Shown piece after piece: positions 1-6,941 of a stretch of 12,203 bases of DNA. The notes beneath the pieces are model-generated. The model was not told where the DNA came from and searched no databases. It saw only the letters and a list, made by a program, of their open reading frames with translations. The stretch's first letter is position 1. Each line of letters begins with the position of its first letter. Both the position numbers and the translations under genes were made by a program. Origin of the DNA: Oscillospiraceae bacterium (GTDB lineage Bacteria > Bacillota > Clostridia > Oscillospirales > Acutalibacteraceae); NCBI GenBank assembly GCA_009783605.1, contig WRDE01000029.1, positions 1 to 12,203 on the forward strand. Direction: 5' to 3'.

Positions 1-73
1 AGTTTTATTATTGAAAGATATTGAGCGCGGATACAAAGCGGCGTTACGCACGGGGGCGATGATTTGGGATTGA
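1..73 (+). CDS. 3' end of an unidentified gene (partial)
   Basis: One plus-strand frame (codons starting at base 2) is open from the window edge to a TGA at 71-73; the other two plus frames hit stops within the first 25 bases. The visible tail is about 23 residues, reading VLLLKDIERGYKAALRTGAM then IWD. It is soluble-looking and amphipathic, and too short to assign to a family. The gene ends 5 bases before the stop codon of the convergent NACHT gene, so there is no room for a separate terminator between the two. The open frame could be chance over so short a stretch. Confidence 0.5.
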   Translation, partial: VLLLKDIERGYKAALRTGAMIWD

Positions 74-78
74 GATGG

Positions 79-2745
79 TTAGGATTCATCTGGTTCTTTT
101 TTTATCATCAGGCTAAGTTTAGATATATCAAATGGTTTATAACGCTGCAATACTTCATCTGGGAAAATACAATATTGAGTCGTAGCTTCATCGAAAGAAG
201 TTTCCGAAAGAATTGCTGATGTGAAATCTGTATGCATCAAAGAAGCGTGCAAAAACTCCGCCGATGTTAAGTCGCAATTAGCCATTTTTATAAAAATGAA
301 CATTGACCAGTTCAATTTTGCTTTTTTTAATTCCGTGTTTTTAAGATTGGCAAAAGCAAAACATACACCGTTCAAAAAAGCATCATTAAAAATCGATCCT
401 GATAAGTCGGCCTCGGAAAAATCTTGGTTAAACAAAACGCACCCGGAAAAATCAAGATGGTTCAAATGACACTTTACAATATTGCAATCCGCTCTACCCC
501 GCAAACGGTTCAGCCAACCACCGGCGGCTTTTTTTATTTCCCATTCACCGTCATCCGTTTTCCCGCTCCATTCGATTGCCGACGCAGACATATCCTCTGT
601 CGCCAAAGCACACGCGCTGTGGGCGGCCAGCAGCGCGATTTCGGCGTTGCGCATCTGCCGTGTTTCTTCCTTATGGCCGGGGCGGTTCGGGCTTTTGCAG
701 GGCATACCTTCCGCCAGCACATAGTTTATCCTTTTGACCACCGCGGCCCGCCAGTTCACAACGGTTTCCCGGTCTTCCATGGCGACCAACCCGCGGATGA
801 ATCCGGAATGCTCTATCCGCAGCATCGTATGGCCGCAGAACTCCAGCCAATTCCGCAACGACCGCTCCTCATCCCGGTCCTCCGCCATCGCTTTCAGCTT
901 CTCCACAAACTGCCGCGCCACCAAAAATTCCCCGAAGCTCTTATGGGTGAATTCATAGGCCTCCGCGCCGTCCACGCTGGCCTTTTGCCCGTAGAACAGC
1001 AGGCAGAGCTTGGTAATATCGCTGTTGTCCGACACCCCTCTCAAATTGCGGAGCAGCTCCTCGTGATTGTTCTTGCGGCAATATTCGGCCACCTTGGTCA
1101 GCGGCACCGCGCGGTCGTTGGCGTTGTGCCACATCACGGCGGCGATATCGCTGAGCACCGATAAGAAATTGTCAAACGACTTTAACGCTCTCGCCAGCGG
1201 GTGCTCCCCGCCGGTTTTCGGCCCCCGGTGGAACACACCGTCCAGCACCCTTTTATACAGCCCGGCGCGGTTGTGGAGGGCGGTAAATTTTTTTGGGTCC
1301 TCTTTATAGCATAGCGCCGTCAGATGCAGCGTCAGCGGCGAGGACGTCAGGTCAAGCAGGTTTTCGTTTTTTACGGCCTTCGGCAGTTCGGCGTCCAGCC
1401 CCGTCACCCCGGCGTATTGGCGCCACCAGTCAATCCGGTAGTCTTTTAATAATTCCTGCGGATCCTGCAAATTGTCTTTTTCCTTCTTATCTTGGTAAAA
1501 GCCAAGCAGCCGCAGCTGGTATTCGGCTTTATTAAATAAATCTGCCGCGTCCTGCACCGCCGGAATACGTCCGGTAAAGATGACTTTTATCCTTTTTCCG
1601 TTGCCGTTCAAGTATTTCAAGTCGCTGATCACCCGCGAAACAAAATTGCCCGCCACCCGAACGCCGGTGCTGTTCTGCTCGGTCAACTCATCCAACCCAT
1701 CCAAAATAACTAACAGCTCTTTGCGGTCCAGCAGATCCTCCGCAAATTCTATCTTTTTTGTATAAGCGGCCAGCGCCGTCCTGAATTCGCCGCTGGTAAA
1801 ATTCATCTCATGGAGCGGGACGTAGATAATATTGTGTTTTTCTTTATTGTTATAGGCGAACATCTTCGCGAAGGTGGACTTTCCGCTGCCGGGCTCGCCG
1901 CTGATCACGCGGTAGCTATCCTCCGGGCCGCTGGTTTCTAACCATTGCAATAACCAGGAATCCAGCTGGACGACAAATTTTTCCGGGTCTGCTTCCATCC
2001 GCCGTTCCTGTTCAGCTTTGTTCGTGTAATACGCGTTCAGAGGTACATAGATCTGCCGCAAGCCGTAATTCTCGCCAAAAACGCCCTCTTCAACAAGTCT
2101 TTCAAGGCGTTCATTATTTTTTGCCCATTCCTCCTGCCGCGTCGCCACGCCCTCGGCAGAGTTATAAAAATATTCTTCTAACTTTTTATATTTATCGGGA
2201 TTTTTACGCCATTCGTCTCTGAACGAATCCGCAAATAAATTTTTGAGCGTATAACAGATCAGGTCTATGCTCTTCTCTTCCGCACCTATCTCAGACAAAC
2301 ATTTTCGCAGCCAGGCCACAATGTGTTTGTAGAAGTCTGTTTCAAACGGATCATCCCAAAAGCCTTTATGGAAATAAAAAATCTCCGGTATGCCCTCTGC
2401 CGCCCGCTCCGCCGCGCTGTCCACAGCCGCCGCCCAAGTGCCGCCGGTTTCGTCCCGGAATGTCAATGGAATCGGTACTTCCGACAGACTGCGCATGGCT
2501 TCACCCATAGCCCGGGTGCATAGCTTGTATGCCGTTACGCTCAAATCTTCGCCGAAGCCGAAAGATTCCGCAAGCTGTGCCGCCGCCCCGAATACCCCGT
2601 CAGCGCTGTGGGTCACAAACGCGCACAGCAGTCCTTTGCCAATGGCTGTGAAGTACTTTTTAACATCGATATCTGTTACTCTAAAAGATATTCGTTTGCT
2701 GTGCGCGTCAAAACCGTCAAGGGTCCTTTTGGAAACAGTAGCCAT
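79..2745 (-). CDS. NACHT-family NTPase with C-terminal pentapeptide-like repeats (candidate defence STAND protein)
   Basis: Predicted 888-residue STAND ATPase. Residues 1 to about 270 form a mostly helical N-terminal region that I cannot assign; it is the likely effector or adaptor part. The NACHT core has Walker A at 283-291 (GEPGSGKST) and an extended Walker B at 343-356 with D349, D352 and E353 (DGLDE), as expected for NACHT rather than AP-ATPase. A proline in a PLTLHL context (P470) fits the GxP-type helical domain, and FTHKSFGEF from F599 fits the conserved His-bearing winged-helix motif. Residues about 754-862 are rich in A/C-D/N-L/F steps typical of degenerate pentapeptide repeats, a plausible sensor. 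The frame extends upstream to a TTG at 2817, but that codon lies in the -35 box. ATG at 2745 is preceded by GGAG at a 9-base spacing and is chosen. Bacterial NACHT proteins of this size are known in anti-phage defence; a defence role here is inference, as no partner gene is seen. Confidence 0.88.
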   Translation of the reverse strand: MATVSKRTLDGFDAHSKRISFRVTDIDVKKYFTAIGKGLLCAFVTHSADGVFGAAAQLAESFGFGEDLSVTAYKLCTRAMGEAMRSLSEVPIPLTFRDETGGTWAAAVDSAAERAAEGIPEIFYFHKGFWDDPFETDFYKHIVAWLRKCLSEIGAEEKSIDLICYTLKNLFADSFRDEWRKNPDKYKKLEEYFYNSAEGVATRQEEWAKNNERLERLVEEGVFGENYGLRQIYVPLNAYYTNKAEQERRMEADPEKFVVQLDSWLLQWLETSGPEDSYRVISGEPGSGKSTFAKMFAYNNKEKHNIIYVPLHEMNFTSGEFRTALAAYTKKIEFAEDLLDRKELLVILDGLDELTEQNSTGVRVAGNFVSRVISDLKYLNGNGKRIKVIFTGRIPAVQDAADLFNKAEYQLRLLGFYQDKKEKDNLQDPQELLKDYRIDWWRQYAGVTGLDAELPKAVKNENLLDLTSSPLTLHLTALCYKEDPKKFTALHNRAGLYKRVLDGVFHRGPKTGGEHPLARALKSFDNFLSVLSDIAAVMWHNANDRAVPLTKVAEYCRKNNHEELLRNLRGVSDNSDITKLCLLFYGQKASVDGAEAYEFTHKSFGEFLVARQFVEKLKAMAEDRDEERSLRNWLEFCGHTMLRIEHSGFIRGLVAMEDRETVVNWRAAVVKRINYVLAEGMPCKSPNRPGHKEETRQMRNAEIALLAAHSACALATEDMSASAIEWSGKTDDGEWEIKKAAGGWLNRLRGRADCNIVKCHLNHLDFSGCVLFNQDFSEADLSGSIFNDAFLNGVCFAFANLKNTELKKAKLNWSMFIFIKMANCDLTSAEFLHASLMHTDFTSAILSETSFDEATTQYCIFPDEVLQRYKPFDISKLSLMIKKEPDES

Positions 2746-2760
2746 AAACCGCATCTCCAA

Positions 2761-2798
2761 GTGAATATTATTCGGGAATATTATTTTAATAATATCAC
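2761..2798 (-). promoter_or_regulatory. AT-rich operator-like repeats over the NACHT -10 and start site
   Basis: GAATATTATT occurs twice in direct orientation on the plus strand (2763-2772 and 2776-2785, 13-base period). ATATTATT (2778-2785) is mirrored by AATAATAT (2788-2795) with a 2-base centre, a perfect 8-bp inverted repeat covering the -10 box. The outer arms extend to GTGAATATTATT (2761-2772) against AATAATATCAC (2788-2798). Three half-site copies across the -10 and transcript start look like an operator for a repressor, or a nucleoid-protein site. No regulator gene for it is visible. AT-rich promoters can carry such repeats by chance. Confidence 0.4.
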
Positions 2799-2817
2799 TT
2801 TTCGGAAAAATCGTCAA
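2789..2817 (-). promoter_or_regulatory. Sigma-70-type promoter of the NACHT gene
   Basis: Read on the minus strand, TTGACG (2812-2817) is followed by a 17-base spacer (2795-2811) and TATTAT (2789-2794). Both hexamers are near consensus and the spacing is ideal. Transcription would start near 2782, about 37 bases before the chosen ATG. The position argues against the TTG codon at 2817 as start, and indicates the gene is transcribed separately from the phosphoesterase upstream. Confidence 0.7.
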
Positions 2818-2848
2818 GAAAAAATATTTTTCGACAGAATATGTTTTG

Positions 2849-3709
2849 TTATTCCAGCTTCCCGACTGTATATGCGGTAATTTCCGGAACCGCGCGGAAC
2901 CGGATCGGGAACAGATTGTTGCCCAGACCGGGATTGATATAGAACGGGATGCCCCGGAACGTGTGCAGCCCCCGCAGCATATTGTACCGGCTTGCTAATT
3001 TATCGCGGCGGTGCAGTATTTTGGTTTCGATGTTGAAAGGGGTGCGCACCTGGGCGCCGTGGGTATGACCGGTGACGGCAAAATCCACCGCCCGCTCCGG
3101 CAGCCGGAGCAGGATATCGCTGTTGTGGGTGATCAGCAGGTTGAACATTCCATCCCGGCGCAGGGCGGCCAGCGTCCCCGCGGTATCCGCCCGGATGCCG
3201 CTGTTCCGTTCGGCTATCCGGGTGCAGCGCTCGTCGGACAGCCCGATAATATTGATCTCATTGTTATATATACAGTTTCTATCTTCTAAAACCGTAACGC
3301 CGAGGGCTGTCAGCGCCGCGCAGACCCGCTCGAAAGCTCTTTCGTCAGGATCAAAAACGTCTACCCGGTCATGGTTGCCGAAACAGAGAAAGACCGGCCC
3401 CGCGTGGACCTGGCGGATTTGTTTCATAAAGGATATAAAACGGCCGGTTTCTTCTTCCTTTTGGAAATAATCGCCGGTGAACACCAAAAAATCCGGTTTC
3501 GCGGCGGCAACAGCGGCGGTGATCTTTTTCAGGCTGACATACATCATCCCCACATGCAGATCCGAAAATTGCATAAAACGCACCGGGCTGACCGCCGCGG
3601 CAATAGTCACCCGCCGCACCTTCAGCAGGCGGGTTTCCAAATGCATATATCCGAGCAGCAGGATAAACGCGCCGGCGCAGGACAGCAGGATGATTCCGAG
3701 TAATGGCAT
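2849..3709 (-). CDS. Membrane-anchored calcineurin-like metallophosphoesterase (YkuE/YaeI type)
   Basis: 286 residues. A hydrophobic segment at about 3-21 anchors the protein with its catalytic domain probably outside the membrane. All metallophosphoesterase blocks are present in order: D50-x-H52 (SDLHVG), D80 (TGDYF), G111-N112-H113-D114, H195 (THNSD) and the G214-H-T-H-G218 box. An intact dinuclear metal site is therefore expected. Length and motif spacing match the single-pass phosphoesterases of the YkuE/YaeI group, some of which act on lipid-linked or phospholipid-type substrates; the substrate here is unknown. ATG at 3709 has GAGG at a 7-base spacing. The gene is on the same strand as the NACHT gene, 103 bases upstream of it, but each has its own predicted promoter, so there is no reason to tie their functions. 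Confidence 0.9.
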   Translation of the reverse strand: MPLLGIILLSCAGAFILLLGYMHLETRLLKVRRVTIAAAVSPVRFMQFSDLHVGMMYVSLKKITAAVAAAKPDFLVFTGDYFQKEEETGRFISFMKQIRQVHAGPVFLCFGNHDRVDVFDPDERAFERVCAALTALGVTVLEDRNCIYNNEINIIGLSDERCTRIAERNSGIRADTAGTLAALRRDGMFNLLITHNSDILLRLPERAVDFAVTGHTHGAQVRTPFNIETKILHRRDKLASRYNMLRGLHTFRGIPFYINPGLGNNLFPIRFRAVPEITAYTVGKLE

Positions 3710-3727
3710 AGGAAATCCTCAATTATT

Positions 3728-3769
3728 AGTGGATAGTGGATAGTGATTAGTGATTAGTGGGCAGTGGGC
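3728..3769. repeat. Six paired heptamer repeats
   Basis: Six perfectly phased 7-bp units occur as three identical pairs: (AGTGGAT)2, (AGTGATT)2 and (AGTGGGC)2. All share AGTG in the first four positions. The preceding seven bases (3721-3727) are AT-only and may be a decayed unit. The block lies in the predicted 5' leader of the phosphoesterase gene. Similar degenerate heptamers recur at four other places in the window. Confidence 0.85.
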
Positions 3770-3785
3770 AAATTTACACTGGACA

Positions 3786-3814
3786 ATTTTATCACACGGC
3801 TGAGGTCAATTCAA
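3786..3814 (-). promoter_or_regulatory. Predicted promoter of the metallophosphoesterase gene
   Basis: On the minus strand TTGAAT (3809-3814), a 17-base spacer and TAAAAT (3786-3791) form a good vegetative promoter. Transcription would begin near 3779 and carry a leader of about 70 bases that contains the whole heptamer-repeat block before the GAGG site. Confidence 0.5.
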
Positions 3815-3849
3815 GGCGAAATATAATCGGATCAAAAAATACATATGCC

Positions 3850-3879
3850 TTGCCGAAAACCATAGACAAATGCTATAAT
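3850..3879 (+). promoter_or_regulatory. Extended -10 promoter upstream of the XRE regulator
   Basis: TTGCCG (3850-3855), an 18-base spacer and a perfect TATAAT (3874-3879) preceded by TGC, which makes an extended -10. The start site would be near 3886, leaving a leader of about 224 bases before the XRE gene. It points away from the promoter of the phosphoesterase. Confidence 0.65.
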
Positions 3880-3885
3880 CAATAA

Positions 3886-3911
3886 ATCCCCCGCCCCATG
3901 AGGCGGGGGAT
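3886..3911 (+). promoter_or_regulatory. Strong hairpin at the predicted 5' end of the XRE transcript
   Basis: ATCCCCCGCC (3886-3895) and GGCGGGGGAT (3902-3911) form a perfect 10-bp stem with a CCATGA loop. There is no U-tract after it on the plus strand, so it is not a standard terminator in that direction. Its left edge coincides with the predicted transcript start, so it may protect the 5' end of the mRNA. The loop contains the ATG of the small ORF listed next. Confidence 0.5.
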
Positions 3912-4026
3912 CGGGTTGGATGGAATGCCAGAAAAGGCGTGGAATCAGGCCCGACAATTTAAAATTCTCCGATTCGTAGACATCTTCTCTTTCTTGGGGC
4001 TGGTTTTCTTTCTCTCCGGGCCATAG
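3898..4026 (+). CDS. Possible 42-residue leader peptide or small membrane protein
   Basis: ATG at 3898 opens a frame to TAG at 4024-4026. The product begins MRRGIGLDGMPEKAW and ends in a hydrophobic stretch (VDIFSFLGLVFFLSGP) that could insert in a membrane. A second ATG at 3925 would give 33 residues. Neither start has a clear ribosome binding site, and the first ATG lies in a strong hairpin loop, so translation is doubtful. Its place between the promoter and the XRE membrane regulator is the only contextual support. Confidence 0.2.
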   Translation: MRRGIGLDGMPEKAWNQARQFKILRFVDIFSFLGLVFFLSGP

Positions 4027-4046
4027 AATAATAACCAGCACATACA

Positions 4047-4063
4047 CAGTCGCGCTGCGACTG
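4047..4063 (+). promoter_or_regulatory. Short palindrome upstream of the XRE gene
   Basis: CAGTCGC and GCGACTG form a perfect 7-bp inverted repeat with a 3-base centre, 46 bases before the XRE start codon. It could be an operator for the HTH protein encoded next, or an RNA hairpin in the leader. Confidence 0.3.
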
Positions 4064-4109
4064 TCTGCGCATCCACTCAACAATAGAAACCAATCGGGAG
4101 GATTACACC

Positions 4110-5282
4110 ATGGATAAGAAATCTATCGGCGCCTTTTTGTCGGCGCTGCGCCGTTCCCGGGGGCTGACACAGCAGGAGCTGGCCGACCGGCTGAATGTGT
4201 CGAATAAGACCGTCAGCAAATGGGAGCGGGACGAGAGCGCGCCGGATCTGGGACTGATCCCGGTGCTGGCCGAGCTGTTCGAGGTCAGCTGCGACGAGAT
4301 ACTGCTGGGCCAGCGGCTGGTTCGGGAACCAGCCGGACAGCACGGCAATCCCAACGTCGACCGCCAGATCAAGCGGCTGGCCGGCTCCGCCGCCAACCGG
4401 TTTTTCAGCTATTCATTAGTGTCGATACTGTTGTCGGCGGTCGGACTACTGTTACTGTATACCACCGCGTATTCCATGTATGCGCCGATTCTCGCTTTCG
4501 GCTGTTGTGCCATACTGGCGCTAACAGCGGTGTTTGTCGTGTTGATCGAACGCGGCACCGCGCTGCAAAAGCTGTCGGATGACGACGTGTTTTCTGCCGC
4601 CGGCGAAGCGGCTCAGATGGTGGCGGCGGCCAGACTACGGATCGCCCGGTATTTTTACGCGGCAATCCTGGCGGCGGGATCGGCAGTCATCCTCGCGCTG
4701 CCGTTCATTTTGGTACGGGACAATTTTTATCTCGACAGCGTGATCAGCTTTGAATATTATCTTGAGCTGCTGCCGCTGATGCTGACCGGTATGATTATAA
4801 CAGCAGCCGTGCTGGCCGGTAAATTGCTGCCCCGACGCGCCCACCCGCTTACGCCGCTGCTGAAAAAGATGACGCTGCTGCAGCTGGTCCCAACCGGCGT
4901 TTTAGTGACGGGTGTCTTCGCTTTGAATTTTATAATCCACGAAGGGAACGCCGGGTATGCGGTGCTGCCGCTGCTGGCGGCGGCGCTGGGTTGTCTGATA
5001 TACAGTTTTACCTGTATCCGGAAATCCGCCCCCGAACACCGGCGGGTGATGAAGGCGATGGCCGGACGCAATTTTTTCTATGTCCTGGCGATGTTCCTGC
5101 TGTTCGGGGCGGTCGATGTCTATTCCTTCCGATGGGAAACCGGACCGTGGCAGACTGAAGGGAGCATAAAACCGTTCTTCCTGTCGCTGATCATCCTGTT
5201 CGCGGTGGGGATAACGGTGGTGTTCCAAAAGATACGGGAACGTCTGCAACCGACCATAGCCGGCGAAGAACCCAAGCCATAA
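4110..5282 (+). CDS. XRE-family HTH regulator fused to a polytopic membrane domain
   Basis: 390 residues. Residues 7-66 are a Cro/C1-type helix-turn-helix; the LTQQELADRLNVSNKTVSKW block (19-38) contains the two DNA-contacting helices. The rest is hydrophobic, with about eight predicted membrane segments near 99-118, 124-146, 180-202, 216-238, 256-277, 283-302, 322-338 and 354-373, ending in a charged cytoplasmic tail. Clostridia and Bacilli often carry such membrane-tethered XRE regulators, thought to sense envelope or small-molecule signals; ligand and target here are unknown. ATG 4110 has GGGAGG at an 8-base spacing. The next gene, a predicted lipoprotein, starts 67 bases downstream with its own promoter and could be a regulatory target. 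A long leader with a hairpin precedes the gene. Confidence 0.85.
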   Translation: MDKKSIGAFLSALRRSRGLTQQELADRLNVSNKTVSKWERDESAPDLGLIPVLAELFEVSCDEILLGQRLVREPAGQHGNPNVDRQIKRLAGSAANRFFSYSLVSILLSAVGLLLLYTTAYSMYAPILAFGCCAILALTAVFVVLIERGTALQKLSDDDVFSAAGEAAQMVAAARLRIARYFYAAILAAGSAVILALPFILVRDNFYLDSVISFEYYLELLPLMLTGMIITAAVLAGKLLPRRAHPLTPLLKKMTLLQLVPTGVLVTGVFALNFIIHEGNAGYAVLPLLAAALGCLIYSFTCIRKSAPEHRRVMKAMAGRNFFYVLAMFLLFGAVDVYSFRWETGPWQTEGSIKPFFLSLIILFAVGITVVFQKIRERLQPTIAGEEPKP

Positions 5283-5295
5283 AAACAATCCGCTC

Positions 5296-5324
5296 TTTAC
5301 AGCGCGGCACAATGTCTGTATACT
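5296..5324 (+). promoter_or_regulatory. Promoter of the small lipoprotein gene
   Basis: TTTACA (5296-5301), a 17-base spacer and TATACT (5319-5324). The start site would be near 5331, immediately before the AGGGGG ribosome binding site, giving a very short leader. Confidence 0.6.
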
Positions 5325-5349
5325 ATGATCAAAAAGGGGGATGAAAAAA

Positions 5350-5823
5350 ATGCCCAAGAAACCACGATGCGCATTGGCAATCGTTTTATGCTTTTTATTT
5401 CTGTTTGGATTGTTTGGATGTTTTCCTTACTATGCTAATGACGGGGCGTTTGCGACAGATACAGGCTCAAAGTGGGTATCAACCGATCCGGATATCTGGT
5501 TCGTCAACAATGGAGAAAATGATAAATTTTGGCTTTCGGGCGCGCTCATGTATAAAGGCCGCACCATTGACATTTCGATAGGTACCGTATCTCGTGTGGT
5601 TTTTGACATTGTAGCAATCGGCACCACCGGTGTAGCGTCATTAGATGATCCCGATAGAGGATATTTTCAATGGGGGACTCATTGTGTAGCACTACTATCC
5701 TGTGCTATTACATCTTGTACAAATGACAAATTAGTTGTAAGGGTGGATTATAACTACCTTCCAGACTTTCCAGTAAAAGAAATAACCTTCATGCGTGATT
5801 TTGCGTATAACCCTTTACCATAA
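5350..5823 (+). CDS. Small predicted lipoprotein, unknown function
   Basis: 157 residues from ATG 5350, or 160 from ATG 5341. The downstream ATG is preferred because the GGGGG run ends directly at 5340, giving a 9-base spacing to 5350 and none to 5341. The N-terminus has Lys/Arg, then a hydrophobic run and LFGC, a usable lipobox with the lipidated Cys about 24 residues in. The mature part has aromatic and beta-rich stretches (WFVNNGENDKFWLSGAL, RVDYNYLPDFPVKEITF) and four further Cys (at least two more hydrophobic strands). I recognise no family. The coding sequence is visibly more AT-rich than its neighbours, which suggests transfer or relaxed selection. It has its own promoter and is followed by a strong terminator hairpin. 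Confidence 0.65.
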   Translation: MPKKPRCALAIVLCFLFLFGLFGCFPYYANDGAFATDTGSKWVSTDPDIWFVNNGENDKFWLSGALMYKGRTIDISIGTVSRVVFDIVAIGTTGVASLDDPDRGYFQWGTHCVALLSCAITSCTNDKLVVRVDYNYLPDFPVKEITFMRDFAYNPLP

Positions 5824-5901
5824 ACCTGTCTCTCCCCATTCTCCCCGTCGCACCCCGCCAATCAACCGCAACAATTGTGAAGTGAAAACCAAATAAATAA
5901 G

Positions 5902-5936
5902 AGCGCGGCATTCGGATTTTTTCGGAATGCCGCGCT
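5902..5936 (+). terminator. Terminator hairpin after the lipoprotein gene
   Basis: AGCGCGGCATTC (5902-5913) pairs perfectly with GAATGCCGCGCT (5925-5936), a 12-bp stem with an 11-base T-rich loop. It is followed by a T-rich stretch after a short gap (the run of six T at 5944-5949). Upstream A-rich sequence means it could also work in the other direction. The rest of 5824-6048 holds only the yebC promoter. Confidence 0.75.
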
Positions 5937-5982
5937 TTCAGAATTTTTTAGGTTGCGACACAATGATCAATTGAATTCTCTC

Positions 5983-6011
5983 TTGCGCCCATGAGCGGTT
6001 TATGTTATAAT
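5983..6011 (+). promoter_or_regulatory. yebC promoter
   Basis: TTGCGC (5983-5988), a 17-base spacer and a perfect TATAAT (6006-6011). The start site lies near 6018, about 30 bases before the yebC ATG, and the AAAGGGG site falls between them. Confidence 0.7.
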
Positions 6012-6048
6012 TGTTTTATTATTACAAGTATAAAGGGGCTGTTTTGTC

Positions 6049-6783
6049 ATGTCCGGACATTCCAAATGGAGTACCATCAAGCGGAAAAAAGAAAAGACCG
6101 ACAGCCAGCGGGCTAAAATTTTTACCAAAATCGGCCGGGAGCTGGCTGTGGCGGTCAAGGAGGGCGGCGGCCCCGACCCGGCGGGCAACGCCAAGCTCAA
6201 GGACGCCATCGCCAAGGCCAAGGCCAATAATGTCCCCAACGAAAACATCGACCGGATCATCAAAAAAGCCGCCGGCGAAGCGGGCGGAGCCAATTACGAG
6301 GCGCTGACCTATGAGGGATACGGCCCGTCCGGTATCGCCGTTATCGTCGAGACGCTGACCGAAAACCGCAACCGTACCGCTGGAGAAATGCGCCATTATT
6401 TCGACAAATACGGCGGCAACCTCGGCCAGACCGGGTGTGTGTCGTTTATGTTCAACAAAAAAGGGGTGCTGGCCGTCGAAGCGGAAGGGCGGGACGAGGA
6501 CCGGCTGATGGAGGACGCGCTGGAGGCCGGCGCGTCGGATTTCGCCGCCGACGGCGAGGTCTATGCCATCACCACCGAACCGGAGGATTTCACCGCCGTC
6601 CGGGAGGCACTGGAGAAAAAAGGGTATACCTTCCTGTCGGCCGAGCTGGAAATGGTGCCGGACCTGTATAACGATATCACCGAACCCGAAGCCGTCGTCA
6701 AGATGGAAAAGCTGTTGGATATGCTGGAGGACAACGACGACGTGCAGAATGTGTGGCACAATTGGGGTGGGCTCCGGGATTGA
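6049..6783 (+). CDS. yebC: YebC/PmpR/TACO1 family protein
   Basis: 244 residues with the family hallmark start MSGHSKWSTIKRKK and the conserved AKxFTKIGRE and GGGPDPxxNxxL blocks, so start and identity are secure. The length is normal for the family (about 240-250). The domains follow the usual order: an N-terminal helical domain (about 1-75), then two alpha/beta domains. The family was long annotated as DNA-binding regulators; members, including mitochondrial TACO1, also act in translation, helping ribosomes over proline-rich stretches. Which role holds here cannot be read from the sequence. AAAGGGG lies 10 bases before the ATG. The C-terminus NWGGLRD is encoded inside a 103-bp unit that is tandemly duplicated downstream. 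Confidence 0.97.
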   Translation: MSGHSKWSTIKRKKEKTDSQRAKIFTKIGRELAVAVKEGGGPDPAGNAKLKDAIAKAKANNVPNENIDRIIKKAAGEAGGANYEALTYEGYGPSGIAVIVETLTENRNRTAGEMRHYFDKYGGNLGQTGCVSFMFNKKGVLAVEAEGRDEDRLMEDALEAGASDFAADGEVYAITTEPEDFTAVREALEKKGYTFLSAELEMVPDLYNDITEPEAVVKMEKLLDMLEDNDDVQNVWHNWGGLRD

Positions 6784-6838
6784 TCAAATCGGATGAGCTT
6801 TGCCGTGCCCACCCCCGAAGAATGCTGCGGCATTCTTC
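6764..6838 (+). terminator. Terminator region of yebC, copy 1
   Basis: GGGGTGGGC (6764-6772, inside the last yebC codons) can pair with GCCCACCCC (6807-6815). It is followed directly by a second hairpin, GAAGAATGC with GCATTCTTC (6817-6838, loop TGCG), and then by T-rich sequence (6841-6860). The lack of a U-run right after the stem makes it an imperfect intrinsic terminator. Confidence 0.55.
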
Positions 6839-6866
6839 CTGATTTGATTTTTATCTTTTTACAACT

Positions 6867-6941
6867 GGGGTGGGTTCCGAGGCTAATAGAACCGGATGAG
6901 TTTTGCCGTGCCCACCCCCGAAGAATGCCGCGGCATTCTTC
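6867..6941 (+). terminator. Terminator region of yebC, copy 2
   Basis: The same two stems as copy 1, shifted by 103 bases: GGGGTGGGT (6867-6875) with GCCCACCCC (6910-6918), and the GAAGAATGC/GCATTCTTC hairpin at 6920-6941, whose centre is now CGCG. The C-to-T change in the first arm still allows G-U pairing. T-rich sequence follows to 6963, about 40 bases before the epimerase start. Confidence 0.55.

Noticed and set aside
424..1164. Long plus-strand ORF antisense to the NACHT gene
   Set aside because: Proline-, arginine- and histidine-rich composition typical of the shadow of a GC-rich gene; the NACHT motifs lie on the other strand.
2746..2817. N-terminal extension of the NACHT protein to a TTG at 2817
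   Set aside because: The TTG is the -35 box of a good promoter, and the ATG at 2745 has a GGAG site, so the extra 24 codons are upstream DNA.
3728..3769. CRISPR array
   Set aside because: The periodicity is 7 bp with no spacers, and no cas genes are present.
3886..3911. Intrinsic terminator
   Set aside because: There is no U-tract after the stem on the plus strand, no minus-strand gene lies to its right, and it sits at a predicted transcript start.
3832..4083. Minus-strand ORF of 83 residues with a hydrophobic part
   Set aside because: It has no ribosome site and reads antisense through the hairpin and leader of the XRE gene; the sequence looks like a chance frame.
6022..6759. 245-residue minus-strand ORF opposite yebC
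   Set aside because: It is a full-length antisense shadow of a secure yebC gene.
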